NCBI RefSeq assembly: GCF_008973485.1
Contig: NZ_CP031223.1
Location: forward strand, 1,612,001 to 1,676,000
Direction of reading: 5' to 3'
DNA from: Psychrobacillus glaciei
Lineage (GTDB): Bacteria > Bacillota > Bacilli > Bacillales_A > Planococcaceae
DNA length: 64,000 nucleotides
Shown here: piece after piece, positions 9,505-17,564 of the stretch
Position numbering within the stretch: the stretch's first letter is position 1
How the letters are laid out: each line of letters begins with the position of its first letter
Made by a program: the position numbers and the translations under genes
Notes under the pieces: model-generated
The model's input: only the letters and a program-made list of their open reading frames with translations
Told to the model about the DNA's origin: nothing
Databases searched by the model: none

Positions 9505-9978
9505 ATGAAAAAGTTGCTCTCTAGTTTATTAAATTTATGCTTATTTACAATTCCGGTATTCCTTTTATTCGCTTGCAGTAGTATTGAAAAATATGAACAT
9601 ATTGAGGTTTTTGTAGCAGAAACCATGGAGGACAATAAAGCGGGATTGTATGAAGCTACTGGTTACCAAAAAGTAAATGCGATAACGTACATAGAGGAAG
9701 GAAAAACTTATATAAAAACAGATGTTAAATCCATTGAGGACTTTTATGATACGAAAGGTAATTTTATAAAGTCTGAAATAACGCATTCTTATTTCACTAC
9801 CTCATATATAACCAATGTAGTTCGTGGTGATAATTTAAAGGAAGAACTTCAAAACCCTTCCACGATATTATTGCCTGATGATTATAAAGGTCACTCTAAA
9901 TCAGAGAATATGACAAAGGAAGAAAAGGAACAAGTCAAAAATCACGTACTTTCCTTTACGAATAAACTAACTAAATAA
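9505..9978 (+). CDS. Putative lipoprotein of unknown function
   Basis: About 157 residues. The N-terminus MKKLLSSLLNLCLFTIPVFLLFAC is a lipoprotein signal peptide, with the lipobox cysteine in LFAC. The mature part is polar and has no motif I know. GGAGGT precedes both a GTG at 9499 and the ATG at 9505; either start keeps the signal peptide. It is an orphan among small envelope genes. Confidence 0.7.
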   Translation: MKKLLSSLLNLCLFTIPVFLLFACSSIEKYEHIEVFVAETMEDNKAGLYEATGYQKVNAITYIEEGKTYIKTDVKSIEDFYDTKGNFIKSEITHSYFTTSYITNVVRGDNLKEELQNPSTILLPDDYKGHSKSENMTKEEKEQVKNHVLSFTNKLTK

Positions 9979-10057
9979 AAAGAGTGTATAAATACTTATA
10001 AGCATCTAATGTAAGAAAATATATGTTCAATAGATTAGTTTTAGGAGGTTATTTGAT

Positions 10058-10195
10058 ATGTTTTATGTAGGCATTGCAATCCTAATTGTAATATCTATTT
10101 CGGCAAGCACAATTGAAAATGCTTTAAAATCCATTCAAAAGCAAAATGAAGTGACTATTGAACTTTTAAAAGAAATTCGAGATAAACAAGAATAA
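10058..10195 (+). CDS. Small one-pass membrane protein
   Basis: A 45-residue product: a hydrophobic segment (MFYVGIAILIVISIS) followed by a charged helix (IQKQNEVTIELLKEIRDKQE) that looks like a short coiled coil. A strong TTAGGAGG ribosome site precedes the ATG at a good distance. A terminator follows directly. No family is recognised. Confidence 0.65.
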   Translation: MFYVGIAILIVISISASTIENALKSIQKQNEVTIELLKEIRDKQE

Positions 10196-10240
10196 AAAAA
10201 AGAGGAGGGAACTTCAATGATTCATTCCCTCTAGTTTTTT
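10194..10240. terminator. Bidirectional terminator
   Basis: GAGGGAA pairs with TTCCCTC. An A run lies to the left and a T run to the right, so it can serve the small gene before it and the aldo/keto reductase after it. Confidence 0.75.
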
Positions 10241-10245
10241 GATCT

Positions 10246-11148
10246 TTAAACCCAATGCTCTCCATACACATCTTGCTTTGTAATCTCCCTCGCTCTTAGT
10301 AAAACATCATCTGAAACCGGCTGGTTATAAGCTTTGATGGATTCTAAAAGCTGTTCTACACTACTTGCACCAATAACCGTAGACCCTGTCACTTTTTGTT
10401 GCAATACATACAGAAGTGCAACAGAAGTCATTGGAGTATCCAATGCTTGCAGTTGCCTTATAACAGCAGCTAATTCTGCATTGGAATAAGACAAATATTC
10501 ATCCGTTTTATTTGTACGGTTAAGGCCATCCGCAGTTAATAGTCCTTTTGCAAGCGTTCCACGGCTTAATAAAGAGGCATCATTTTCCTCTAATAACGAA
10601 AACCATTCTTCTGGTCTTCTATCTAGCAAGCTATATTGCATCATAACGGATACCGCGTTGCTTTTCTTCAGAAATCGATCAATTACAGTTGGTCGAATTG
10701 AAGAAATACCGTATTCTCGAATAAGACCTTCTTTTTTCAATGAATCCATCGCATCGATCACTTCATCGACATCATCTTCCATAGTCCCTCCATGTAATTG
10801 ATACATGTCAATATAATCTGTCTGGAGGCGCTTTAAAGATTCATGAATAGCAGAGGTTATCCACTTTTTCGATGGATCCCATGACCACCCCTCACCAGAC
10901 TCTTTCAAACGATTGCCGACTTTTGTTGCGAGTATAATATCTTTTCGATTATCTCTTAATGCATTTCCGACAACCTTTTCATTTTCGCCATTATTATATA
11001 AATCTGCCGTATCAAAATAATTAATACCATTATCTATTGCAGATTGTATAAGCGTATTCGAATCTTGTTGACTAGTCGGAAGCGACATACAACCAAGTCC
11101 AATTTCGGAAACAAATAGATCACTTTTACCTAATTGTCTTTTTCTCAA
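10246..11148 (-). CDS. yqkF: Aldo/keto reductase (YqkF-like)
   Basis: A 300-residue NAD(P)H-dependent reductase with the full tetrad: D46, Y51, K76 and H119 (in FDTADLY, ATKVG and YQLHG). The fold is a TIM barrel, and the C-terminal VIGASSVEQL binds the cofactor phosphate. It sits between yqkE- and nudF-like genes as yqkF does in B. subtilis. The physiological substrate is not known. Confidence 0.9.
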   Translation of the reverse strand: MRKRQLGKSDLFVSEIGLGCMSLPTSQQDSNTLIQSAIDNGINYFDTADLYNNGENEKVVGNALRDNRKDIILATKVGNRLKESGEGWSWDPSKKWITSAIHESLKRLQTDYIDMYQLHGGTMEDDVDEVIDAMDSLKKEGLIREYGISSIRPTVIDRFLKKSNAVSVMMQYSLLDRRPEEWFSLLEENDASLLSRGTLAKGLLTADGLNRTNKTDEYLSYSNAELAAVIRQLQALDTPMTSVALLYVLQQKVTGSTVIGASSVEQLLESIKAYNQPVSDDVLLRAREITKQDVYGEHWV

Positions 11149-11217
11149 TTTTCATCACGTCCTTTTCTACATGTTACAATGTGTACTAGTCAGTTACAAA
11201 TGAAAGGAAGATAAAAT

Positions 11218-11766
11218 ATGAAAAAATTTGAAGAAAAAACGATTACATCTGATTTTAAATACAAGGGTCGAGTGATCACTTTACAAGTAGATGAAGTTCT
11301 GTTAGCGAATGGCAAAACTAGCAATAGAGAGATTGTAAAACATCCAGGAGCGGTCGCTATTATGGCTATTACAGAAGACAAGAAGATAATTTTAGTGGAA
11401 CAATATCGAAAAGCATTAGAACGATCCATCATCGAAATTCCTGCTGGTAAAATAGAGCCTGGAGAGCCGCCAGAAGCTACTGCACGAAGAGAATTAGAAG
11501 AAGAGACAGGATATACATCTAGTAATCTACAATATGTTCAATCTTTTGCCACATCTCCAGGGTTTGCAGATGAAATTATTCATCTCTACTTTGCAGAAAA
11601 CATTGAGAAAATGACCAAAAAAGCAGATCTAGATGAGGATGAGTTTGTAGAATTAATGCATGTATCAATCCAAGAAATGGAATCATTAGTGGAGAATAAA
11701 CAAATATTTGATGCCAAAACAGCTTTTGCTTTCCTTTGGTTAAAAGATTATTTAAAAGAAGCATGA
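11218..11766 (+). CDS. nudF: ADP-ribose pyrophosphatase (Nudix)
   Basis: 182 residues with a complete Nudix box at 77-99 (GKIEPGEPPEATARRELEEE followed by TGY). It hydrolyses ADP-ribose to AMP and ribose 5-phosphate. The preceding PGAVAIM and the following TSPGFADEIIHLYFA are typical of the ADP-ribose subgroup. It has a GAAAGGAAG ribosome site and is divergent from yqkF. The location upstream of fur matches B. subtilis. Confidence 0.93.
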   Translation: MKKFEEKTITSDFKYKGRVITLQVDEVLLANGKTSNREIVKHPGAVAIMAITEDKKIILVEQYRKALERSIIEIPAGKIEPGEPPEATARRELEEETGYTSSNLQYVQSFATSPGFADEIIHLYFAENIEKMTKKADLDEDEFVELMHVSIQEMESLVENKQIFDAKTAFAFLWLKDYLKEA

Positions 11767-11816
11767 AGTAACTTTGTACAAGCATATGATGAAAATAGAT
11801 AGGGAGGTGTTCCAAT

Positions 11817-12284
11817 TTGAACCAAACTTATACTATTTTCATTTCATTATGCGTACTAGTTTTTAGTTTTATCGGGGGGTTAATTCTTTTTGAAAAAAGC
11901 ACAGCAGAACAGCAGCAATGGATTATTCATCTCTTGGACGCACGTGTTCTATTAGTAGAACAACCTACTTTTCTAGAAACAATTTTTCCTCACTTGATGA
12001 TTGCTATTGTGTTTTTTTTATTTTATCAACACCCTCTTTTACGAAAACTTATTCTGGTGATTTGCGCTTTTAAAATTACGTTCTACGGGTTTTGCTCCAG
12101 TTATTTGCTTCAAACACAGACTTCCACATTTCCGTATGTGTTTTGGTGGTTTCCGTTTCAACTAGTTTATTGTGTTCTTCTTCTTGCATTAGCAAATCGA
12201 ATTAATTTGTTTACGTTATCCTTATATTCTATTATCATCATAATAGAATACTTCTTAATACCATTTGTATTATATAATAATTAA
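11817..12284 (+). CDS. Multi-pass membrane protein at the spoIIM position
   Basis: 155 residues with about four hydrophobic spans, TTG start, GGGAGGTG ribosome site. In B. subtilis the sporulation gene spoIIM lies between nudF and fur. This product is shorter than SpoIIM (about 210 residues) and I see only a faint resemblance (IFPHLMIAIVFFLF recalls the PHG-type motif). It may be a diverged or shortened SpoIIM, or an unrelated replacement. Function not assigned. Confidence 0.6.
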   Translation: MNQTYTIFISLCVLVFSFIGGLILFEKSTAEQQQWIIHLLDARVLLVEQPTFLETIFPHLMIAIVFFLFYQHPLLRKLILVICAFKITFYGFCSSYLLQTQTSTFPYVFWWFPFQLVYCVLLLALANRINLFTLSLYSIIIIIEYFLIPFVLYNN

Positions 12285-12316
12285 TATTTATTAATAATTA
12301 TTATTAAGTGAATTCC

Positions 12317-12346
12317 TTGTCATAATAATTCGCTATTTGGTATAAT
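12317..12346 (+). promoter_or_regulatory. Vegetative-type promoter of fur
   Basis: TTGTCA, 18 bases, then a perfect TATAAT, located 25 bases before the fur start. The AT-rich palindrome TAATAATTATTA just upstream (12293-12304) recalls Fur/PerR-type operators, but it does not match a consensus well enough to call. Confidence 0.65.
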
Positions 12347-12370
12347 GGAAGAAGTTTAAGGAGGCGTCAC

Positions 12371-12814
12371 ATGGAAAGCCGTATTGATCGAATTAAAAAA
12401 CAATTATCTGGTGCGAGCTATAAACTGACGCCACAGCGTGAAGCGACAGTCCGAATTTTGCTTGAAAATGAAGAAGATCATTTAAGTGCAGAAGATGTAT
12501 TTTTACTAGTTAGAGAGATATCACCTGACATAGGACTTGCTACAGTTTATCGTACTCTAGAATTATTAAATGAATTGAATGTGGTGGATAAAATTCAATT
12601 TGGAGATGGTGTATCACGCTATGATTTGAGACAAGAAGGAGCAGCTCATTTCCATCATCATCTTGTTTGTATAGAATGCGGAGCTGTGGATGAAATACAA
12701 GAAGATTTGTTAGAAGACGTAGAAGCAATTGTGGAAAGGAAATGGAACTTTATCATTAAAGACCATCGATTAACCTTTCACGGAATTTGTTATCGTTGCC
12801 AAGAAGATAAATAA
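12371..12814 (+). CDS. fur: Ferric uptake regulator family repressor
   Basis: A 147-residue Fur-family protein. Winged helix at about 15-80 (KLTPQREATVRILL, GLATVYRTLELL). The regulatory metal site is HFHHH (93-97), and the structural zinc is held by C100/C103 and C140/C143. The position before xerD is that of fur rather than perR or zur. As Fur it would repress iron-uptake genes when iron-loaded. AAGGAGG ribosome site; its own promoter and terminator make it monocistronic. Confidence 0.92.
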   Translation: MESRIDRIKKQLSGASYKLTPQREATVRILLENEEDHLSAEDVFLLVREISPDIGLATVYRTLELLNELNVVDKIQFGDGVSRYDLRQEGAAHFHHHLVCIECGAVDEIQEDLLEDVEAIVERKWNFIIKDHRLTFHGICYRCQEDK

Positions 12815-12815
12815 A

Positions 12816-12848
12816 CAAAAAAGGATAGCAAATAGCTATCCTTTTTTT
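12816..12848 (+). terminator. Terminator of fur
   Basis: AAGGATAGC pairs with GCTATCCTT around a short loop, followed by seven T. Confidence 0.9.
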
Positions 12849-12866
12849 GATAGGAGGTATATAAAA

Positions 12867-13769
12867 TTGGAAAATGGATTGCTTTATTTAGAAGATTATT
12901 TGCATTTTTTGCGTATTGAGCGACAATTAGCAGATAACACGCTAATTTCCTATAAAAAGGATTTAACCGATTATTTACGGCATATTTTTAACATCCAACA
13001 ATTACATAGTTTAGATAATGTAGAACGGCAGCATATTATTAACCATCTTAGAAAATTAAAAACGGAAGGAAAAAGTCCGAGATCGATTGCAAGGAATATT
13101 TCATCTATTCGTTCTTTTCACCAGTTTCTATTGCGCGAAAAAGTGACTAATCAGGATCCTACCATCCATCTGGAAATACCACAAATGGAACAAAAATTAC
13201 CTAGTTTTCTTTCAGTGGAAGAGTTAAACGGTTTGTTAAATAGTATAGATACTTCTAAGCCGCAAGGTGTGCGTGATTTAGCAATGTTTGAGCTCATGTA
13301 TGCAAGTGGTATGCGTATTAGTGAGTGCTTAAACTTGGATTTAGAAGATTTACATCTAACGATGGGATTTGTACGTGTATTTGGTAAAGGTGGCAAAGAA
13401 CGTATTATACCTCTAGGAGGTGCGGCTATTCGTGCTTGCACGACCTATATAGAAGAAGCTAGACCAAAATTGCTAAAATCAACCGAACGCACAGATGCAA
13501 TTTTCGTCAATCAAAGAGGAAAGCGTTTGACAAGACAAGGAATTTGGAAATTATTAAATAAGCACACAGTAAATGCAGGAATACAAAAAGAGATTACACC
13601 GCATATATTGCGCCATTCATTCGCTACGCATTTAATAGAAAATGGAGCGGATTTGCGTGCTGTGCAAGAGATGCTAGGACATGCAGATATTTCTACTACC
13701 CAAATATATACGCATGTCAGTAAAACGAGATTAAAAGAAGTTTATAAACAATTCCATCCAAGAGCATAA
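12867..13769 (+). CDS. xerD: Tyrosine recombinase XerD
   Basis: 300 residues with the SAM-like core-binding domain (about 1-90) and the catalytic domain with R150, K174, H246, R249, H272 and nucleophile Y281. The C-terminus KEVYKQFHPRA is the XerC-interacting tail. With XerC it resolves chromosome dimers at dif. TTG start with TAGGAGG. The chromosomal neighbourhood fur-xerD-deoB makes this the housekeeping XerD and not an element-borne integrase. Confidence 0.95.
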   Translation: MENGLLYLEDYLHFLRIERQLADNTLISYKKDLTDYLRHIFNIQQLHSLDNVERQHIINHLRKLKTEGKSPRSIARNISSIRSFHQFLLREKVTNQDPTIHLEIPQMEQKLPSFLSVEELNGLLNSIDTSKPQGVRDLAMFELMYASGMRISECLNLDLEDLHLTMGFVRVFGKGGKERIIPLGGAAIRACTTYIEEARPKLLKSTERTDAIFVNQRGKRLTRQGIWKLLNKHTVNAGIQKEITPHILRHSFATHLIENGADLRAVQEMLGHADISTTQIYTHVSKTRLKEVYKQFHPRA

Positions 13770-13772
13770 TTT

Positions 13773-13786
13773 GTCAGAGGTCTGAC
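13773..13786. promoter_or_regulatory. Short perfect dyad upstream of deoB
   Basis: GTCAGA-GG-TCTGAC is a perfect 6-bp dyad 57 bases before the deoB start and may overlap a TTGTCA -35 element. The form resembles sites of FadR/GntR-type regulators. No such regulator is adjacent, so this is only a candidate operator. Confidence 0.35.
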
Positions 13787-13842
13787 GTGTACATTATTAA
13801 AAAATTTGGTAAACTAGAAGAAAATAGTAGGAGGGAATAAAG

Positions 13843-15021
13843 ATGAACAAATTTAAACGTATTCATGTAATCGTTATGGACTCTGTAGGAATCGGAGAAG
13901 CACCAGATGCGGCCGATTTTGGGGATGTAGGTTCCCATACATTAGGGCATATCGCGGAGAAAATGAATGGTCTGAACATGCCTGAAATGCAAAAACTTGG
14001 GCTTGGAAATATAGATGCTATTAAAGGGTTAGAACAAGTGGAAAATCCAACAGCGTATTTTGGAAAAATGCAGGAAGCTTCTGTCGGGAAGGACACGATG
14101 ACCGGACATTGGGAAATGATGGGTTTGAACATCGATAAACCATTTAAAGTCTATCCTGAAGGTTTTCCGGAAGAATTAATTTCTACATTAGAAGAGAAAA
14201 TTGGTCGAAAAGTAATTGGAAATAAACCAGCAAGTGGAACTGCAATTTTAGATGAACTTGGCGAAGAACATATGAAAACAGGCGCAATTATCGTTTATAC
14301 TTCTGCTGACCCTGTATTGCAAATTGCTGCACATGAAGAAATAATTCCACTTGAAGAACTATATCATATTTGTGAAGTTGCAAGAGAGCTTACACTTTCT
14401 CCAGAATTTTTAGTTGGTCGTATTATTGCTCGTCCATTTATGGGGGAACCAGGGAATTTTGTTCGCACTTCCAATAGACATGACTATGCGCTTAAGCCAT
14501 TTGGGCGAACTGTAATGAACGAATTAATGGATGCGGGATTAGATGTTTTAGCGATAGGTAAAATTTATGATATTTTTAACGCAGAAGGAATTACTTCTAC
14601 CGAACGTACGAAAGACAATATGGACGGAATGGATAAATTCATCACAACATTAGACAAAGACTTTACTGGAATAAGCTTTTTAAACTTAGTAGACTTCGAT
14701 GCTTCCTTCGGACATCGTCGTGACCCAATTGGATACGGTAATGCATTGGAAGAGTTTGATGCTCGTTTAAAAGAAGTTTTGCCGAAGTTAACAGAAGAAG
14801 ATTTACTAATTATTACGGCAGACCATGGAAACGATCCAACTATGCCAGGTACGGATCATACGCGAGAATTTGTTCCGTTAACCGTCTATTCTCCAAGACT
14901 AAAAGAAATAAAGGAATTACCGCTACGTATGACATTTGCTGATATAGGTGCAACTATTGCCGAGAATTTTGGAGTAGCTAAAACAGCATTCGGTGAAAGT
15001 TTTTTATCTTTACTTAAATAA
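13843..15021 (+). CDS. deoB: Phosphopentomutase
   Basis: 392 residues of the alkaline-phosphatase-like metalloenzyme family. [12 protein letters not shown] gives the first metal aspartate, KDTMTGHWE contains the phosphorylated threonine, and DHGNDPT and [10 protein letters not shown] hold the second metal site. It interconverts ribose/deoxyribose 1- and 5-phosphates, joining nucleoside breakdown to central metabolism. It lies 29 bases before pdp, so the two form an operon. GGAGGG ribosome site. Confidence 0.95.
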   Translation: MNKFKRIHVIVMDSVGIGEAPDAADFGDVGSHTLGHIAEKMNGLNMPEMQKLGLGNIDAIKGLEQVENPTAYFGKMQEASVGKDTMTGHWEMMGLNIDKPFKVYPEGFPEELISTLEEKIGRKVIGNKPASGTAILDELGEEHMKTGAIIVYTSADPVLQIAAHEEIIPLEELYHICEVARELTLSPEFLVGRIIARPFMGEPGNFVRTSNRHDYALKPFGRTVMNELMDAGLDVLAIGKIYDIFNAEGITSTERTKDNMDGMDKFITTLDKDFTGISFLNLVDFDASFGHRRDPIGYGNALEEFDARLKEVLPKLTEEDLLIITADHGNDPTMPGTDHTREFVPLTVYSPRLKEIKELPLRMTFADIGATIAENFGVAKTAFGESFLSLLK

Positions 15022-15050
15022 AAGAATAAGATGGGAGAGGTGTAGTTATT

Positions 15051-16340
15051 ATGAATATGCTTGAGCTGATTGATAAGAAAAAAAGAAACAATTCATTAAC
15101 AGAAGAAGAAATACAATATATGATAACGAATTATACAAATGATGATATTCCAGACTATCAAATGAGTTCCATGCTTATGGCAATATTAATAAATGGGATG
15201 AACGATAATGAAACAGCTTGGCTAACAAAAGCAATGGTTGATTCAGGAGATGTTATTGACTTATCGTCTATCGAAGGATTTAAGGTGGATAAACATAGCA
15301 CTGGTGGAATTGGGGACAAGATCAGCTTACTAGTAGCACCAATACTAGCATCATTAAATATTCCTGTTGCTAAAATGAGTGGAAGAGGGCTAGGCATTAC
15401 TGGTGGTACAGTAGACAAACTAGAGTCAATCAATGGTTTTCACGTTGAATTAGAATCGGAAGAGTTCATTAAGCAAGTGAACGAACATAAAATAGCTATA
15501 GTTGGACAATCTGGAAACTTAACACCTGCAGACAAAAAACTTTATGCTTTAAGAGATGTGACTGGTACAGTAGATTCGATTCCGCTAATCGCTTCCTCTA
15601 TTATGAGTAAAAAGATTGCAAGTGGAGCGGATGGTATTGTTTTAGATGTTAAATGTGGTAAAGGTGCATTTATGAAGGATTTAGAGCATGCTACTGAATT
15701 GGCTTCAACAATGATTAGTATAGGTGAAAACTTAGGTAGAAAAGTAGCGGTAGTTATTACGGATATGAATCAACCGTTAGGTCATAATATCGGGAATAAA
15801 CTAGAAGTTGCAGAAGCGCATGATTTTCTAAGTAACTATAAAGAAAGTGAACAAGGTTTACTTGATGTTACAATAGCAATTTCCTCTAAAATGTATCAGT
15901 TAGCAACTGGAGTAAATGAAGAAGAAGCAGAACGAAAAGTAGTTGAAACACTTTCAAATGGTGCAGCATTAGATAAATTCAAAGAATTCATTACTGCTCA
16001 AGGTGGGGATTCAACTGATATTATTGCTAAAAATACGAAGCATCAGATTGAAGTAAAAGCATTAAACGATGGATATATTCAGTTGATTGATGCTGAAATG
16101 ATTGGTAAGTCTTCTTTATTAATTGGAGCGGGAAGATTAACAAAAGCAGATATTCTTGATTTCGATGCTGGAGTTAAAATAGTAGCACTAACAGGGCAAC
16201 AAGTTAAAAAAGGTGATACTTTAGCTATTTTGTATTCAAATAAAGATGAAGTAACTGAATCGGTAAAATTAATCGAAGATGCCTATACAATCACAAATGC
16301 TGAACCTGTAAAGAAAAATTCTATCTTAAAAATAATGTAA
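15051..16340 (+). CDS. pdp: Pyrimidine-nucleoside phosphorylase
   Basis: 429 residues. The family signature SGRGLGITGGTVDKLES is intact, as are the phosphate loop KHSTGGIGDK and the three-domain layout with a C-terminal alpha/beta domain. It splits uridine, deoxyuridine and thymidine into base and (deoxy)ribose 1-phosphate, which the adjacent DeoB then isomerises. B. subtilis has the purine enzyme PupG at this spot, so the operon has a different partner here. Confidence 0.95.
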   Translation: MNMLELIDKKKRNNSLTEEEIQYMITNYTNDDIPDYQMSSMLMAILINGMNDNETAWLTKAMVDSGDVIDLSSIEGFKVDKHSTGGIGDKISLLVAPILASLNIPVAKMSGRGLGITGGTVDKLESINGFHVELESEEFIKQVNEHKIAIVGQSGNLTPADKKLYALRDVTGTVDSIPLIASSIMSKKIASGADGIVLDVKCGKGAFMKDLEHATELASTMISIGENLGRKVAVVITDMNQPLGHNIGNKLEVAEAHDFLSNYKESEQGLLDVTIAISSKMYQLATGVNEEEAERKVVETLSNGAALDKFKEFITAQGGDSTDIIAKNTKHQIEVKALNDGYIQLIDAEMIGKSSLLIGAGRLTKADILDFDAGVKIVALTGQQVKKGDTLAILYSNKDEVTESVKLIEDAYTITNAEPVKKNSILKIM

Positions 16341-16385
16341 AAGAACATGCGTGTTGATTAGATCAACACTTATACCGTGATTTTT

Positions 16386-16436
16386 AAATGCCAGAAAGGC
16401 GCTAACTGTACTAGCGACCCACTGGCATTTTTTTTG
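16386..16436 (+). terminator. Terminator of deoB-pdp
   Basis: AAATGCCAG pairs with CTGGCATTT and is followed by a T run; a small inner stem (CGCTA/TAGCG) fills the loop. Confidence 0.8.
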
Positions 16437-16915
16437 TACTAAAATAGCGTAATTCCATTAAATTTCAGCTTATAGGACGCATTCACTTTCCGTTAAATGC
16501 AAGTAGAGTGTTTTTTATTTCCAATTAATGAAACTTATTACTCGTTAAGACCGTATCAATATTTAACTTAGATTCTTTGGCGAATGGTACTAGATAGTTA
16601 CCCAGGTAGATCAATTTCATAATTCAAAGTTAGAGCATAAAACACGAACAATATTTAAGTCAAACTTTAGAAAATATAACATATACTCTTCATAGATCAG
16701 CATGATTTCCGCTATCGGCGGTCGCTTTCCGCGGGGCGAGAAATGAGGCATCACCGCCGCCTGTCGCTCCAAACAACAAATAATTATTGTTCGTGTTTTA
16801 TAATTACATACTATTTATGAAATTAACTCAGATAATAATAATTAATAAGGACTTTCTATTTAATATCGCATTAAGTGAGACACAAAAGGAATTATTGTGG
16901 ATATATGAATTCACT
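16437..16915. other. Gene-free interval with a large inverted repeat
   Basis: No credible gene. The interval is AT-rich and holds a large imperfect inverted repeat (16610-16828) with a GC-rich hairpin repeat in its centre, listed separately. I see no promoter I would defend. Confidence 0.6.
16610..16828. repeat. Large inverted repeat enclosing GC-rich hairpin repeat B, copy 1
   Basis: ATAAAACACGAACAAT at 16637-16652 is perfectly inverted at 16786-16801, and the match continues outward to ATCAATTTCATA / TATGAAATTAAC with mismatches. The centre (about 16695-16770) carries GCTTTCCGCGGGGCGAG and GAGGCATCACCGCC, shared with two other places in this window (36359-36454, 44446-44573). GC content jumps sharply inside the core, unlike its surroundings. 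Confidence 0.75.
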
Positions 16916-16950
16916 AAAAACAGCAGGGTAAAAGTTACTCTGCTGTTTTT
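16916..16950 (+). terminator. Terminator-like hairpin upstream of the ECF operon
   Basis: AAAAACAGCAG pairs with CTGCTGTTTTT, with an inner GTAA/TTAC extension and T run. No gene lies between it and the pdp terminator, so it insulates the sigma-factor operon or ends an unseen small RNA. Confidence 0.7.
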
Positions 16951-16963
16951 AGTTTAAATTTCT

Positions 16964-16990
16964 TGTAACCTTTTAAACGTTTCAAACGAA
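16964..16990 (+). promoter_or_regulatory. Probable ECF-type autoregulated promoter
   Basis: TGTAAC, 17 bases, CGAA. This resembles the -35 TGWAAC and -10 CGWM pattern recognised by ECF sigma factors of the SigX/SigW type and lies about 35 bases upstream of the sigma gene. It suggests self-activation. Confidence 0.5.
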
Positions 16991-17024
16991 TAATAATTGA
17001 TTACATAAATGAGAGGAGAGAAAT

Positions 17025-17564
17025 ATGATTGATTTAGATAACCTAGAAGACAGTATCAGTAAAATCTACAGGCAATACTATTTGGATGTTTATAGGTTCC
17101 TTGTTTGTTTTTCAGGAAATCAAAATGACGCGGAGGACTTTACACAAGAAGTGTTTATTCGTGTCTTGAATAATTTATCTAATTTCAATGAAAGTAATAA
17201 TTTGAAGACCTGGATTTTTTCCATAGCAAAACATGTTGCAGTTGATCATTACCGAAAGAAAAAATTTACCTCTTTCTTTAAAGATGGTTTTTTTAAACAA
17301 ATAGCATCAACTGATATAGAGGTACATGCATTAATTGAACAATTTGAGATGAAAAAACTTGTTCATGAGGCCATCTCAAAACTAAAACCAAATTATAGAG
17401 CGGTTGTAATACTGAGGGGTATAAATGAGTTTTCAATTATAGAAACTTCAGAAATCCTTCGATGTAGTGAATCAAAAGTTAAGGTAGATTATCATAGAGC
17501 TTTAAAAGAACTTAAAAGGAGAATAAATATTGACATAGGGGAGGTTGTAAAAAATGCATACTGA
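17025..17564 (+). CDS. ECF-subfamily RNA polymerase sigma factor
   Basis: 179 residues with only sigma regions 2 and 4, the ECF plan. Region 2 runs from YRQYYLDVYRFL through DAEDFTQEVFIRVL to KTWIFSIAKHVAVDHYR (about 12-82). Region 4 runs from LKPNYRAVVILRGINEFS to SKVKVDYHRALKELKRR (about 120-167). The linker is K/F-rich. The gene has a GAGAGGAGAG ribosome site and overlaps the next gene by 11 bases, so the two products are coupled. It is a second ECF factor, distinct from the SigX-type one at 34414. Regulon unknown; I infer cell-wall stress from the partner. Confidence 0.92.
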   Translation: MIDLDNLEDSISKIYRQYYLDVYRFLVCFSGNQNDAEDFTQEVFIRVLNNLSNFNESNNLKTWIFSIAKHVAVDHYRKKKFTSFFKDGFFKQIASTDIEVHALIEQFEMKKLVHEAISKLKPNYRAVVILRGINEFSIIETSEILRCSESKVKVDYHRALKELKRRINIDIGEVVKNAY

